This document shows, piece after piece, positions 8,740 through 16,941 of a DNA stretch of 64,000 nucleotides. The first letter of the stretch is position 1; every line of letters starts with the position of its first letter. The notes under the pieces were generated by a model. That model worked only from the letters and a program-made list of their open reading frames with translations. It made no database searches and was not told where the DNA came from. The translations under genes were made by a program, and so were the position numbers. The DNA comes from Promethearchaeota archaeon (GTDB lineage: Archaea > Asgardarchaeota > Lokiarchaeia > Sigyniarchaeales > SOKP01): positions 148,192 through 212,191 of the forward strand of contig JAHLWP010000003.1 of assembly GCA_019057865.1 (NCBI GenBank), given 5' to 3'.

Positions 8740-9000
8740 GTGAGATTGAAATTGAGTTTAGAATTAATAAGTAAAGGAATCAATAATATAGAGAAAAGAA
8801 AACAAGTTAATACTCCTGAAGAGTTTATTGACATATCAACTTTAGTAATTCCTTTTTCTACCATTTTTGAAAAATTAACTCCTTCAGATATTTATACCGG
8901 AAATGAGATTATTCCTTTTGAAAAAAAAGACCCAGAATTCAAACTTATATTAATTTATGAGTTTGAAAATGCGTTAGAAGAATTTAAACATTCTGTTTAA
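8740..9000 (+). CDS. Small unknown protein with YxGNExIPF motif (copy B)
   Basis: The 86-residue product starts with GTG at 8740. It contains LVIPFSTI, then DIYTGNEIIPFEKKDPEFKL and a C-terminal helix EFENALEEF. This aligns without long gaps to the 86-residue protein at 5614 (VIPFSSL, IYFGNEKIPF, PEFRMI, EFSNVIKEF). Two copies 3 kb apart, plus a broken third copy between them, point to a local small-protein family. Function unknown. Confidence 0.6.
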   Translation: MRLKLSLELISKGINNIEKRKQVNTPEEFIDISTLVIPFSTIFEKLTPSDIYTGNEIIPFEKKDPEFKLILIYEFENALEEFKHSV

Positions 9001-9208
9001 GTTCTAAATCATCACCAATTAATGCATATCTGCAAAAAACTTGATTCTGAGGCATGAACTTCTTGAATTGTTACTAAAAGAAAAAATTTAAATTAATATT
9101 TATTATTCAACTTTTTTCTTATTGTTGCTCTTTATACAATTTTTTAATATATGCCCGTAATCTCTCAAAACTTTCTTCTTCTCCTTGGTTAGCAGAACAA
9201 CAAAAAAT
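8984..9208 (-). pseudogene. Coding remnants of a decayed minus-strand gene
   Basis: Two short minus-strand frames read like protein but have no proper gene structure. One (9208 to 9119) gives IFCCSANQGEEESFERLRAY and a basic end, with no start codon after an upstream stop. The other (9055 to 8984) gives MPQNQVFCRYALIGDDLELK and a stop inside the 3' end of the plus-strand gene. They are in different frames and may be pieces of one broken gene. Weakly supported. Confidence 0.25.
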
Positions 9209-9264
9209 TTAATAAAAGACTAAAGATACTTAACTTTTTAAATATAAATTTCCTATATCTAAAC

Positions 9265-9465
9265 ATGTTAAAGGCAACTAATTTTAAAAATGCAATTTTA
9301 TTCTCTTTATTACTAACTATTTCCATATATCTTGGAACCTTTATCCCCGTGTTAAGTTTCTTTTTCTTACAACGATTTTCCAAAACCAATCCCGACAATA
9401 GTGATTTGGTCTCAAAAAGTCTTAGCGCAATGAATGATTTTGCTATTCCCTCTTTCGAATTCTAA
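9265..9465 (+). CDS. Possible small membrane protein
   Basis: The 66-residue frame has one hydrophobic segment (AILFSLLLTISIYLGTFIPV) that could span a membrane and a polar C-terminus. A TATA-like TTTTAAATATAAA lies about 20-30 bases before the ATG, fitting a nearly leaderless transcript, and a hairpin followed by TTTTT lies 70 bases downstream. A minus-strand frame covers the same bases, but its product has no promoter or ribosome-binding signal. The family is unknown and the gene is uncertain. Confidence 0.35.
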   Translation: MLKATNFKNAILFSLLLTISIYLGTFIPVLSFFFLQRFSKTNPDNSDLVSKSLSAMNDFAIPSFEF

Positions 9466-9535
9466 TAATTATTATTTTTTTTCTATATTATTTTTAAATG
9501 TTATAAATTAAAGGTGAAAGTAAAATTTTCTCATT

Positions 9536-9557
9536 AACTTCCCTACAGGAAGTTTTT
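9536..9557 (+). terminator. Hairpin followed by T-run
   Basis: AACTTCC at 9536-9542 pairs with GGAAGTT at 9548-9554 around a five-base loop, and TTTTT follows (9553-9557). The layout resembles an intrinsic terminator for the small plus-strand gene ending at 9465. Archaea mostly terminate at T-runs, so the stem may be incidental. Confidence 0.4.
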
Positions 9558-9601
9558 CAAAAACATTTAATTGAAATAATTATAAATATGACCTAAATTC
9601 T

Positions 9602-9625
9602 ATATAGTTTTAATAAAAACTATAT
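9602..9625. promoter_or_regulatory. 10-bp perfect palindrome upstream of the DUF998 gene
   Basis: ATATAGTTTT at 9602-9611 is followed after AATA by its exact reverse complement AAAACTATAT at 9616-9625. It lies 27 bases before the ATG at 9653, where a TATA box or operator would sit. A dimeric repressor site overlapping the core promoter is a reasonable reading. Confidence 0.4.
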
Positions 9626-9652
9626 GTTAAAAATAAAAATAAGTTGTTAACG

Positions 9653-10288
9653 ATGGAAAAACTAAATAAAATCTATGAAAAAATTCATGCAAGTTATTTT
9701 ACTATCATAGGAGTCATAATATTCATGATTGGGCTTATACCCGCGATTTTAGTACACCCTGATTTTAGCTTTTTGTCTACATTTATCAGTAATTTAGGAG
9801 AACCCTCATCAAATGACTTATGGATATATTTTAATGTTCTATGGTTTATCACAGGAATATTCATGATCCTCTTTATATTTGGTTTTACTCAATACTTGCA
9901 ACAAAAAGGAGCTTATATATTGGGAACTTGGATAATGCTTATTTTTAGTGTACTTTCAGCAGGAGGAATTCTAGGTTTAGCAATATTTAATGCAGAAGAT
10001 GCGTACAAAATGCACTACATTTCAGAATTGATTTTCTTCTTTACAGGAATACTATACCTTTTTGGTTATGCAGCTCTAGAAAATAAGATATCAGATTTCC
10101 CTAAATGGCAAGCTATATTTAATATAATAGTTGCGTTTTTCTTTATAATATATTTGATTTTATTAATAGTTAATAGGATAAATGAAGATGTTGCAGTGGA
10201 AGCTCGAACTCTTGCTGAGTGGTTATTTCTCTTCGCAAACCTAACTTGGTTTTTTGAAAATGGAGTTTTTGTACTAAAAATAAAATAA
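9653..10288 (+). CDS. DUF998-like integral membrane protein
   Basis: The 211-residue protein has six predicted membrane segments. The first loop carries HPDFSFLSTFISNLGEPSSN, matching the DUF998 signature after helix 1 (Ser-x-Leu-Gly region). DUF998 proteins are six-helix membrane proteins of unknown function. I chose the ATG at 9653; an in-frame TTG at 9644 would add three residues. A perfect palindrome sits just upstream. The downstream gene is on the opposite strand. Confidence 0.7.
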   Translation: MEKLNKIYEKIHASYFTIIGVIIFMIGLIPAILVHPDFSFLSTFISNLGEPSSNDLWIYFNVLWFITGIFMILFIFGFTQYLQQKGAYILGTWIMLIFSVLSAGGILGLAIFNAEDAYKMHYISELIFFFTGILYLFGYAALENKISDFPKWQAIFNIIVAFFFIIYLILLIVNRINEDVAVEARTLAEWLFLFANLTWFFENGVFVLKIK

Positions 10289-10307
10289 TTTTTATCTAAT
10301 CTTTTTT

Positions 10308-10751
10308 TTATAATTCCTTATTTAATTGAATAAGATTTGGATTTAAAAATACATTTTGGCACATAGGACATGCATTATATTTTATCAACCAAGATGATAC
10401 GCAATAATCATGATATTTACTACCACAATAGGAGCAAGTTATAGTTTTAGCTTCATTATAATTTATATATTTGTGGCAAATTATACATTGAATTCTTTGA
10501 TTTGATACCTTAATCTTTTCAATTCTTAATTGTTTTCCACAATAACAACAAAAATTCGCTTTATTCTTATTATGATCAGGTAGCTTATTACCACAATAGG
10601 TACAATAATTATAACTATATTTAGACAAGATACTTTTCACTATTATCTGTTTTTTTAGATCACTCTTTAACTTAATATCAAATATCAATAAAAGTAATAA
10701 AATGATCTTTAGTCCAATTTTTAGAAGAAAAAAAGATTTTATTAGAAGCAA
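10308..10751 (-). CDS. Membrane-anchored zinc-ribbon / RING-like protein
   Basis: The 147-residue protein starts at a TTG and has a hydrophobic N-terminal segment (residues 7-25). Two CxxC pairs follow (C50/C53 and C68/C71), forming a zinc ribbon. The C-terminus has C89/C92, C106/C109, H114, C117 and C128/C131, in the order CIIC...CSYC..YHDYC..W...CPMC, which resembles RING-H2 and PHD-like folds. In eukaryotes such modules often bind E2 enzymes. A similar Cys/His arrangement appears twice in the vWA protein at 28674. An E3-like role is inference; a simple zinc scaffold is equally possible. It lies 17 bases after the hydrolase gene on the same strand. Confidence 0.65.
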   Translation of the reverse strand: MLLIKSFFLLKIGLKIILLLLLIFDIKLKSDLKKQIIVKSILSKYSYNYCTYCGNKLPDHNKNKANFCCYCGKQLRIEKIKVSNQRIQCIICHKYINYNEAKTITCSYCGSKYHDYCVSSWLIKYNACPMCQNVFLNPNLIQLNKEL

Positions 10752-10767
10752 AGATAAAAAGAGTTGG

Positions 10768-11556
10768 TTATTTGTATTTAGAGATAAATTCCTTCAAGGG
10801 AGTAATATATTCATTTTTAAAAGAGAAGATATTATTATGACCAGCTCCCTCTATTAATATTAAATTTTTTTCAACGATCTCAGGGAGAATTTTATATATA
10901 AGTATTCCTTCTTCAGTTGGAATAATCCAATCTGCTGTTCCATGAATAACTAGAACAGGCTTTTTAAATTTCTTTATTCTTGTATCATTGGAGTACTCAT
11001 TTAAGGATTCTGGAGTGATTTCAGGACTATTAACTCTAAATAACCGTGTCATCATATTATAAGCACTAGCAAATCCGCTTTCAAAAATAATTCCACGTAA
11101 ACCATCGGGATTATGGGCCCCAATTTCAGAAGCACAAACACTTCCAATTGAACGACCTAGGATAAATAGAGAATCGTTTAAATTATTATTATGCATCCAC
11201 TTATAAAATTCATTATAAATTGGCATTGCATCTGTTATTAGACTACTATAAATTGGTTCACCGGAGCTAAATCCATAGCCGCGAAAATCAACAACCGCTA
11301 AGTTAACATCACATTCAAAAAAAAAGTCTAAAAAGTATCGATATTCTAATGCAATCTCTCCATTTCCATGGAAGAGTAGAATTGTTGGCAATTCTTTATT
11401 GTTTAAGTAGAAAAATCCACCAATTATTATGTATTTACTAATTTGAAATTGTAAAACTTCAATATTGGCTTCTAACTTTTGTGGAATTGGTGTTTTTCGA
11501 GGATAAAATACAACATTGGAAATAGCAGGATTATCAATGAATGATTTTTTTACCAT
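10768..11556 (-). CDS. Alpha/beta hydrolase (serine hydrolase)
   Basis: The 262-residue protein shows the alpha/beta-hydrolase sequence order: oxyanion region LLFHGNGEIALEYRYFLD, AVVDFRGYGFSSGEP, nucleophile elbow LGRSIGSV with the catalytic Ser, the acid in VIHGTADWIIPTEEG, and the catalytic His in EGAGHNNIF. It resembles the BAAT/dienelactone-hydrolase-like subgroup with family name Hydrolase_4. There is no signal peptide, so it is cytosolic. The natural ester or amide substrate is unknown. The zinc-ribbon gene follows on the same strand. Confidence 0.87.
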   Translation of the reverse strand: MVKKSFIDNPAISNVVFYPRKTPIPQKLEANIEVLQFQISKYIIIGGFFYLNNKELPTILLFHGNGEIALEYRYFLDFFFECDVNLAVVDFRGYGFSSGEPIYSSLITDAMPIYNEFYKWMHNNNLNDSLFILGRSIGSVCASEIGAHNPDGLRGIIFESGFASAYNMMTRLFRVNSPEITPESLNEYSNDTRIKKFKKPVLVIHGTADWIIPTEEGILIYKILPEIVEKNLILIEGAGHNNIFSFKNEYITPLKEFISKYK

Positions 11557-11719
11557 ATTAGAATATCTTCTCTTATTGCATTTTTATAAAATTGCTCAAA
11601 TGCTTATATTTTTTTTTAAAATTTTTGTACAAAATGCATAACTTTTAAATAAAATTGAGATAAGTATTTACCTGCATTTGTATCCAATTATAAAAAAATA
11701 AAAGAGGTTTTGATTAATT

Positions 11720-12025
11720 ATGGGAATTATAATGGTAACTGTATGGTATCCAATGCATAAAAATGCTGATATAGCAAAAATATATCTAAAACGGCCCAGA
11801 GAGATACCTTTTGTAACAAAATGGCGAGCTTTCAATACACCAGCAGGAACAGATGGGTTTAAGCAATACCATATAATTTACACTGAAAGAGGGAAACTTG
11901 AAGAGGCAGGATTGGAGATATATAAATATTTTATGCCATTTACCAGTATTGAAGGTTTTAATTTGCTATTTGAACCACTAACAGGAGTATCAGATAGCTT
12001 TAAATTAATGGGAATGACTTGGTAG
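11720..12025 (+). CDS. Unknown 101-residue alpha/beta protein
   Basis: The product begins MGIIMVTVWYP and alternates strands and helices (KQYHIIYTERGKLEEAGLEI) as in ferredoxin-like, dimeric alpha/beta-barrel folds. Its length fits that fold, but the family is not recognised. Starts are possible at ATG 11720 or 11732; the first follows AGAGG at good spacing. It is transcribed divergently from the hydrolase and convergently to the rhodanese gene. No catalytic residue can be named. Confidence 0.55.
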   Translation: MGIIMVTVWYPMHKNADIAKIYLKRPREIPFVTKWRAFNTPAGTDGFKQYHIIYTERGKLEEAGLEIYKYFMPFTSIEGFNLLFEPLTGVSDSFKLMGMTW

Positions 12026-12056
12026 TAAAATTAATCAATATTTTAAATCTTTTTTT

Positions 12057-12621
12057 TTATTTTCTATTTAATTTTTTCTTATATAATACTAAAAGAACTG
12101 AAACTGTACTAAGCAATATTAAAAAGAATATTCCAAATGAAAAATTAATAGCTTGTCCATTTTCATCTAAGCATGTTTCATAACCCTCAGCTTCCCAGGC
12201 TAAAATACCTCCAACCATATTGTAGACTTTCGTAAAATTTTGATTTACAAGAAACAGGCTTCCAGTTTCACTTCTACCACCAGTTCTGCAATATATAATA
12301 ATCTCTGTATCCTTATAAGGTTCAAGCTCGCTAATTCTTGTTGCGAGCTCACCAAGCGGTATCAATATTGCATTACATAAATGACCTTCATCATATTCCC
12401 ATTGATCTCTTACATCCAAAACAATTAGATCAGGATATTGGGTATTATTATTTTATCATGTCACGTGCTGTGTGTACATTAATATTTGTATAAGTTTGTG
12501 CTTTAACATTAACTATTGAGACGTAATTAAAAGATAAGAAAAATAACAATAGAACTAGAATAAGAACTGTATATTTATGGATTTTAGAATTTGAATCGAT
12601 TCTTGCCTTATTTCTTCTCAT
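12057..12621 (-). pseudogene. Exported, membrane-anchored rhodanese-like protein, frameshifted
   Basis: From ATG 12621 a 57-codon frame encodes a signal-like helix (TVLILVLLLFFLSFNYV) and YTNINVHTARDMIK, then stops at 12448-12450. Removing one base in AAAATAATAAT near 12450 joins it to the second frame: NTQYPDLIVLDVRDQWEYDE, the rhodanese active-site loop CRTGGRS, MVGGILAWEAEGY, and a C-terminal membrane helix (FFLILLSTVSVLLVLY) with basic tail. The intact protein would be about 187 residues, anchored outside the cell. Rhodaneses move sulfane sulfur through the loop Cys. Either the gene is broken or the sequence has a one-base error. Confidence 0.7.
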
Positions 12622-12632
12622 GTCCCATTAAT

Positions 12633-13379
12633 TTATTTAGCTTTTCCTTGAGCTGCTACAGCTTCCATTGCCTCTTTAACTTTCTCAGCTTCTCCAAGGT
12701 AATAATGCTTTAGCGGCTTTAAATCATCATCAAGTTCATAAATAAGAGGAATTCCTGTAGGAATATTTAAACTCACTATTTCCTCTTCTGGTACATTATC
12801 TAAATATTTCACTAATGCACGCAAACTATTTCCATGGGCAGATATCAGCACTTTTTTTCCGGATTTAATAGTGGGTGCTATTACATCATGCCAGTAGGGC
12901 AAAAATCGCTCAACCGTATCTTTTAAGCATTCTGTTTGTGGTATATCCTTTGGATCTAAATTTTTATATATAGGATCATTTCCGGGATATCTGGGATCTG
13001 TTGTTTTAAGAGCAGGCGGAGGGGTATCATAACTCCTTCTCCAAATAAGTACTTGTTCTTCACCTACTTCTGCTGCCATTTTAGCCTTATAAAAACCCTG
13101 TAATGCTCCATAATGCCTTTCATTTAATCGCCATGAGCGATAGACAGGGATCCACATTAAATTCATATGATCTAAAACTATCCATAGAGTTCTTATACCT
13201 CTTTTCAATACAGATGTATAGGCTATATCAAACGTATAACCTCCTTCTTTCAATAATCTAGCCCCTTCTTCTGCTTCTTCAATTCCTTTTTCTGAAAGAT
13301 CTACATCGGTCCATCCAGTAAATCTATTTTCTTTATTCCAAGTGCTTTCTCCATGTCTTTGCAGCACTAATATGTAGAT
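12633..13379 (-). CDS. gpmA: 2,3-bisphosphoglycerate-dependent phosphoglycerate mutase
   Basis: The protein carries the GpmA motifs [20 protein letters not shown] (catalytic His), [18 protein letters not shown] and [14 protein letters not shown] (second catalytic His), and interconverts 3- and 2-phosphoglycerate in glycolysis and gluconeogenesis. Length (about 248) fits the family. Start choice is unusual: the first canonical start, GTG 13367, would cut the first beta strand. ATC at 13379 gives [12 protein letters not shown], aligning with the usual MYKLVLIRHGES, and lies 7 bases after GAGGTG. An in-frame TGA lies three codons upstream of it. ATC initiation or a sequence error are the explanations. 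Confidence 0.88.
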   Translation of the reverse strand: MYILVLQRHGESTWNKENRFTGWTDVDLSEKGIEEAEEGARLLKEGGYTFDIAYTSVLKRGIRTLWIVLDHMNLMWIPVYRSWRLNERHYGALQGFYKAKMAAEVGEEQVLIWRRSYDTPPPALKTTDPRYPGNDPIYKNLDPKDIPQTECLKDTVERFLPYWHDVIAPTIKSGKKVLISAHGNSLRALVKYLDNVPEEEIVSLNIPTGIPLIYELDDDLKPLKHYYLGEAEKVKEAMEAVAAQGKAK

Positions 13380-13502
13380 ATCAATTCACCTCATTAATCA
13401 ACTTATTTTAAAATTTTAAATATTTTTAACTTAAATATATCTATTTATATTTTTAATTAAATTATTTTAAAAAATAAAATTTACACTTATGAGAGATAAA
13501 TA

Positions 13503-14168
13503 GTGATAAAAAAAGGTATATTGAAAGGAGGAAAACGCACAGAAGCAAATTGGAATAATTCTAAATTAGGTGAACCTTTTAAAGAAGCTTTAGATCAATT
13601 TAAAGAAAAGGTTTTAAATAGAAACGATTTCGATCCAACATCATTACTCCAATTCGGGCTGTTTATGTCCATGGGAGTAATTAATATATTAAAAGAGAAT
13701 GAAGCTAGATTTGGATTAGAAGGTCAAAAAGCAGTAAATGATGCACTAATAAAAACTGGATATATGGTAGGAGAACAAATAGTAAAGGATATTACTATTC
13801 CATTAGAAATAAGCCCTATAGAATTGATGAGTTTTTTGGCAACAATTATAAACACACAAGCATGGACATCTATAGAGGATCCACGAATAGATAACGATAA
13901 ACAGTGTTCATTTGATATATTGTGGTGTCCACTACAAGATGTGTATTCAGCTTTTGATTGTAGAGTTCAAAGATACTTAGTACAAGGAATTATAAACGCA
14001 TTTAGAGATTCCAATATATTAGATAACGAATATCAAATAGAATTCACAAAAACTATTCCCGCAGGAGCAGAATGCTGTAATTTCATCATTTCTGAGAAAA
14101 GACCCGGAGAAATAGATAAATGGGAAGTTTATTCAAAAATGTTAGAAAAGAAAGCACTTAAGAAATAA
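13503..14168 (+). CDS. L-2-amino-thiazoline-4-carboxylic acid hydrolase-like protein
   Basis: The 221-residue protein resembles the ATC_hydrolase family (PF14196), cytosolic helical proteins with conserved cysteines: CSFDILWCPLQDVYSAFDCR and PAGAECCNFIIS near the C-terminus. The founding member opens a thiazoline ring on the route to L-cysteine, but most relatives are uncharacterised, so the substrate is uncertain. The start is GTG at 13503 after GAGAGATAAATA. It is divergent from gpmA and convergent with the hexapeptide acyltransferase genes. Confidence 0.6.
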   Translation: MIKKGILKGGKRTEANWNNSKLGEPFKEALDQFKEKVLNRNDFDPTSLLQFGLFMSMGVINILKENEARFGLEGQKAVNDALIKTGYMVGEQIVKDITIPLEISPIELMSFLATIINTQAWTSIEDPRIDNDKQCSFDILWCPLQDVYSAFDCRVQRYLVQGIINAFRDSNILDNEYQIEFTKTIPAGAECCNFIISEKRPGEIDKWEVYSKMLEKKALKK

Positions 14169-14204
14169 GATTTATCTAACTTAAATAACAAAATCATTAA
14201 AATC

Positions 14205-15107
14205 TTAATTACCTTTATTAACTTTCTTTTTTCGTATAAATTGGTGGACATTAAATTGGGTTCTTTCACCTGTATCTACAACTCTTCTTACTGCTTGTTT
14301 CTTACTATCTTCAATTACTTTTTGAACAGGTTGGTATTTTCTGGCTGGATTTCCAATATAAATCCAATTTGGGTCCAAAATTTGATTAATATGAGTAACT
14401 GTCCACACACCTAAGGTTGTTCCTTTACAAACAATAGTACCGGGAGTAACTATACAATTTGCTCCAAGTACAACATGATCTCCTATAATTACTTTTTTAA
14501 TTAAAAGATAGTCTATATTATCAATTCTAATAATAATACTTGAAAAAACTTGGGCAGCTTGTCCAATCATTATATTGTTTCCAAAATCAATAAATTCAAC
14601 GTCACTCCAACCATCAAACATAGTACTTTTAAAATCTGCTCTCATATCACACATTTTGAATGCAAAATTGTTTACCCAGGGAAAACAAAAATTATTCCAT
14701 ATCCAAAAGATGTATTTTTTCACAGTTACTCTTAAACAAAAAAAGTAGTAATCTCTATCATGAATATCCACTTTAAAAAGACCTTCTCTGGGTCTATGAA
14801 GTAGTTTTAAAATTATTAAAATAAACTTTCCAAAAAGCAAACTAATAAGAAGATAAGATCCCCACCATACAAAAATATCAACACCTATAACTAAAATACG
14901 CCAGTGAAAGAAATTCGAATCCATTGCAAAACCATAAAAAGTTAAAATCATCACAGAAGGCATCATAAAGGATAAAATATGTAATAATAGGAAGAGAATT
15001 ACTCCCATATAATTCCAAGTAAAAACATTAGTTGTTATAGGGATTTTTTTTATATCGATCGATTTAATATCTTCGATTCTTGAAATCGATTTTTCACTCT
15101 CCATCAT
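14205..15107 (-). CDS. Membrane-associated hexapeptide-repeat acyltransferase (second of pair)
   Basis: The product has two hydrophobic segments (about residues 33-60 and 75-105), the loop LLHRPREGLF and then a left-handed beta-helix: NNIMIGQAAQVFSS, KKVIIGDHVVLGANCIVTPG and YIGNPARKYQ. This is the LbetaH acetyltransferase fold seen in the C-terminal unit of Pls/PosA-type peptide synthetases and in sugar or amino-acid acetyltransferases. I place the start at ATG 15107, preceded by GGAGGAG; an in-frame TTG lies 12 bases upstream. It overlaps the end of the upstream paralogue by about 14 bases, so they are translationally coupled. The acceptor is unknown. Confidence 0.72.
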   Translation of the reverse strand: MMESEKSISRIEDIKSIDIKKIPITTNVFTWNYMGVILFLLLHILSFMMPSVMILTFYGFAMDSNFFHWRILVIGVDIFVWWGSYLLISLLFGKFILIILKLLHRPREGLFKVDIHDRDYYFFCLRVTVKKYIFWIWNNFCFPWVNNFAFKMCDMRADFKSTMFDGWSDVEFIDFGNNIMIGQAAQVFSSIIIRIDNIDYLLIKKVIIGDHVVLGANCIVTPGTIVCKGTTLGVWTVTHINQILDPNWIYIGNPARKYQPVQKVIEDSKKQAVRRVVDTGERTQFNVHQFIRKKKVNKGN

Positions 15108-16545
15108 ATTCTCCTCCAAAAATTTCTTTAATTTCGTTTATATCAAGTTTTTTTGCAGGGAATCCACCATATATTCCATTCTTTCCGATTTTATCATATT
15201 TAATTGTCGCACACATGGGTAATATAGTTGAATTATCTCCCATTTCCAATCCTGGCAGTGATCCATTTGAAGCACTAAAAATACAATTATTGCCAACATC
15301 TGCTCCAAAAAAAGTTAAATTTTCTTCCCCATATACACCATCAACTAAATGATTAGTAATATGGGCAAACGTCCCAATATAGCAATTTTTCCCAAAATCG
15401 ATATGGCTATGGAAAAAAGCTTCCTCAAAAATTGTATTTTTTCCAACTTGATTAGATCTTATGAATTTTAATTCCCAATTTATTAACCACGGAAATGGAG
15501 AACGTATAAATGCGAAAATTGGGTATTTGAATAAAAAGGATCTAAAATGATAATAATCTAAGACTGTAGAAGATTCATCTAAGTTTCGATCATATACGCC
15601 TTGTTCTGGTCCTCTTTCATCTGCTAATTTATAGAACCATTTTGTAAATAGAGCAACAAAAAATAAGTGCAATAAATATATTCCAATTAGAATTAAAGGA
15701 GTTAATAATAATATAATTACATTTATACTCAAAAGTGATTCTAACGATAATGTTGTTGATAAGGTATATGGAATTAACATCCCGAAAAGAAATAGGATAA
15801 ACAAAAATCCAGGAATTATAAAGGAACATCCTATAATAACCCACCCGGTAATAATGTAAAAATGAAATGGTACTGATAATTCTTTTACATATGCTCTTAA
15901 ATCTTCTTCATTAAACTCTTTTTCAATAGCTTCCTCAAAAATTAAGGTTTCAAGTGCTTCTACATTATTGCTTAAATGATTTTCCTCTAGTTTTTTAGCA
16001 GGTACGCCCTGATATACTGAATCACTTTCAAGATATTGATTAATGGTTGTCATAGATATTACATTAAGAATAGTATTTGGTTCAATTACAGTTCCGGGTA
16101 AAACGACAGCATGAGCACCAATAATTACATTATCTTTAATTATCACCTTTTTTATGATTAATTTATCTTGAACAATTATATTAGACATTATAAGGCTACC
16201 TTGACCGATTTTTACATTTTTACCAAATTCAACAAATTCACAATCAACCCACCCTTCATTTAAGGAATTAGAAAAAGATGTTTTTACTCCTAAAATTTTA
16301 AAAGCTAGAGATTCGAGCAAAGGTAAAGATAATTGACGAGCTAACCATACAGGCCATTTTTTTATAACAGATCTTAAACTCCAATAACAATAATCTTTAT
16401 CCTTTTTGTTTCTAAAAAAAACACCTTCTTTAGGTTTATGTATTAAATTTACAAAAGATACCGCGACTTTTGCAACTATAATAGAACTCAAAATTAAAAG
16501 AATAACACCTATAAAAAAAACTAAAGGAAAAAGAAAATAAAACAT
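15094..16545 (-). CDS. Membrane-associated hexapeptide-repeat acyltransferase (first of pair), N-terminus frameshifted
   Basis: The frame from ATG 16545 encodes 483 residues with two repeats of the same architecture: hydrophobic helices, LIHKPKEGVF, a beta-helix (KKVIIKDNVIIGAHAVVLPG), further membrane helices, and a second beta-helix (GENCY-like KNCYIGTFAHITNH, GNNCIFSASNGSLPGLEMGD). It resembles the C-terminal unit of Pls/PosA proteins. The reading frame stays open upstream to 16716 and encodes a segment homologous to the start of the second paralogue (shared TTNV, then a membrane helix), but with no canonical start. An ATG at 16720 is one base out of frame. The true protein probably begins there. 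Confidence 0.72.
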   Translation of the reverse strand: MFYFLFPLVFFIGVILLILSSIIVAKVAVSFVNLIHKPKEGVFFRNKKDKDYCYWSLRSVIKKWPVWLARQLSLPLLESLAFKILGVKTSFSNSLNEGWVDCEFVEFGKNVKIGQGSLIMSNIIVQDKLIIKKVIIKDNVIIGAHAVVLPGTVIEPNTILNVISMTTINQYLESDSVYQGVPAKKLEENHLSNNVEALETLIFEEAIEKEFNEEDLRAYVKELSVPFHFYIITGWVIIGCSFIIPGFLFILFLFGMLIPYTLSTTLSLESLLSINVIILLLTPLILIGIYLLHLFFVALFTKWFYKLADERGPEQGVYDRNLDESSTVLDYYHFRSFLFKYPIFAFIRSPFPWLINWELKFIRSNQVGKNTIFEEAFFHSHIDFGKNCYIGTFAHITNHLVDGVYGEENLTFFGADVGNNCIFSASNGSLPGLEMGDNSTILPMCATIKYDKIGKNGIYGGFPAKKLDINEIKEIFGGEYDGE

Positions 16546-16941
16546 TAGATCCAGTTTAGGAAAATGCTGCCAGAAGTACCAAATCCATAAAATTGATGGT
16601 TGAGCGCTTAAAGTTATAATTATAAAATATAAAATTAGGTATCTTTTTTTAGCTAAAACATTTGTTGTTCTTGGTCCTTCTCGTAAAGATGCTGGAATAG
16701 AGATCTTAGATTCACTTCATTTTTTAGTGTAATCGGGTATAAATACTAAAAATAAAGAAATAACAGTAGTTAAATCTTTTTGTCAAAAAATCTATACTAA
16801 GAACAATTGGATTTTTTATTATTTTATTGAAATAATTGTAAAAAACTGCATTATTAAAGAAAATTGAAATACAATTTACTATTAATTCTAATAAAATTAA
16901 AGATCATTTTCATATTGTAAATTTAATGAGGATAAATAAGA

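Noticed and set aside
9189..9398. Minus-strand 69-codon frame opposite the small membrane protein
   Set aside because: No TATA box or ribosome site, and the composition is not protein-like. The plus-strand frame has a TATA box and a terminator-like hairpin.
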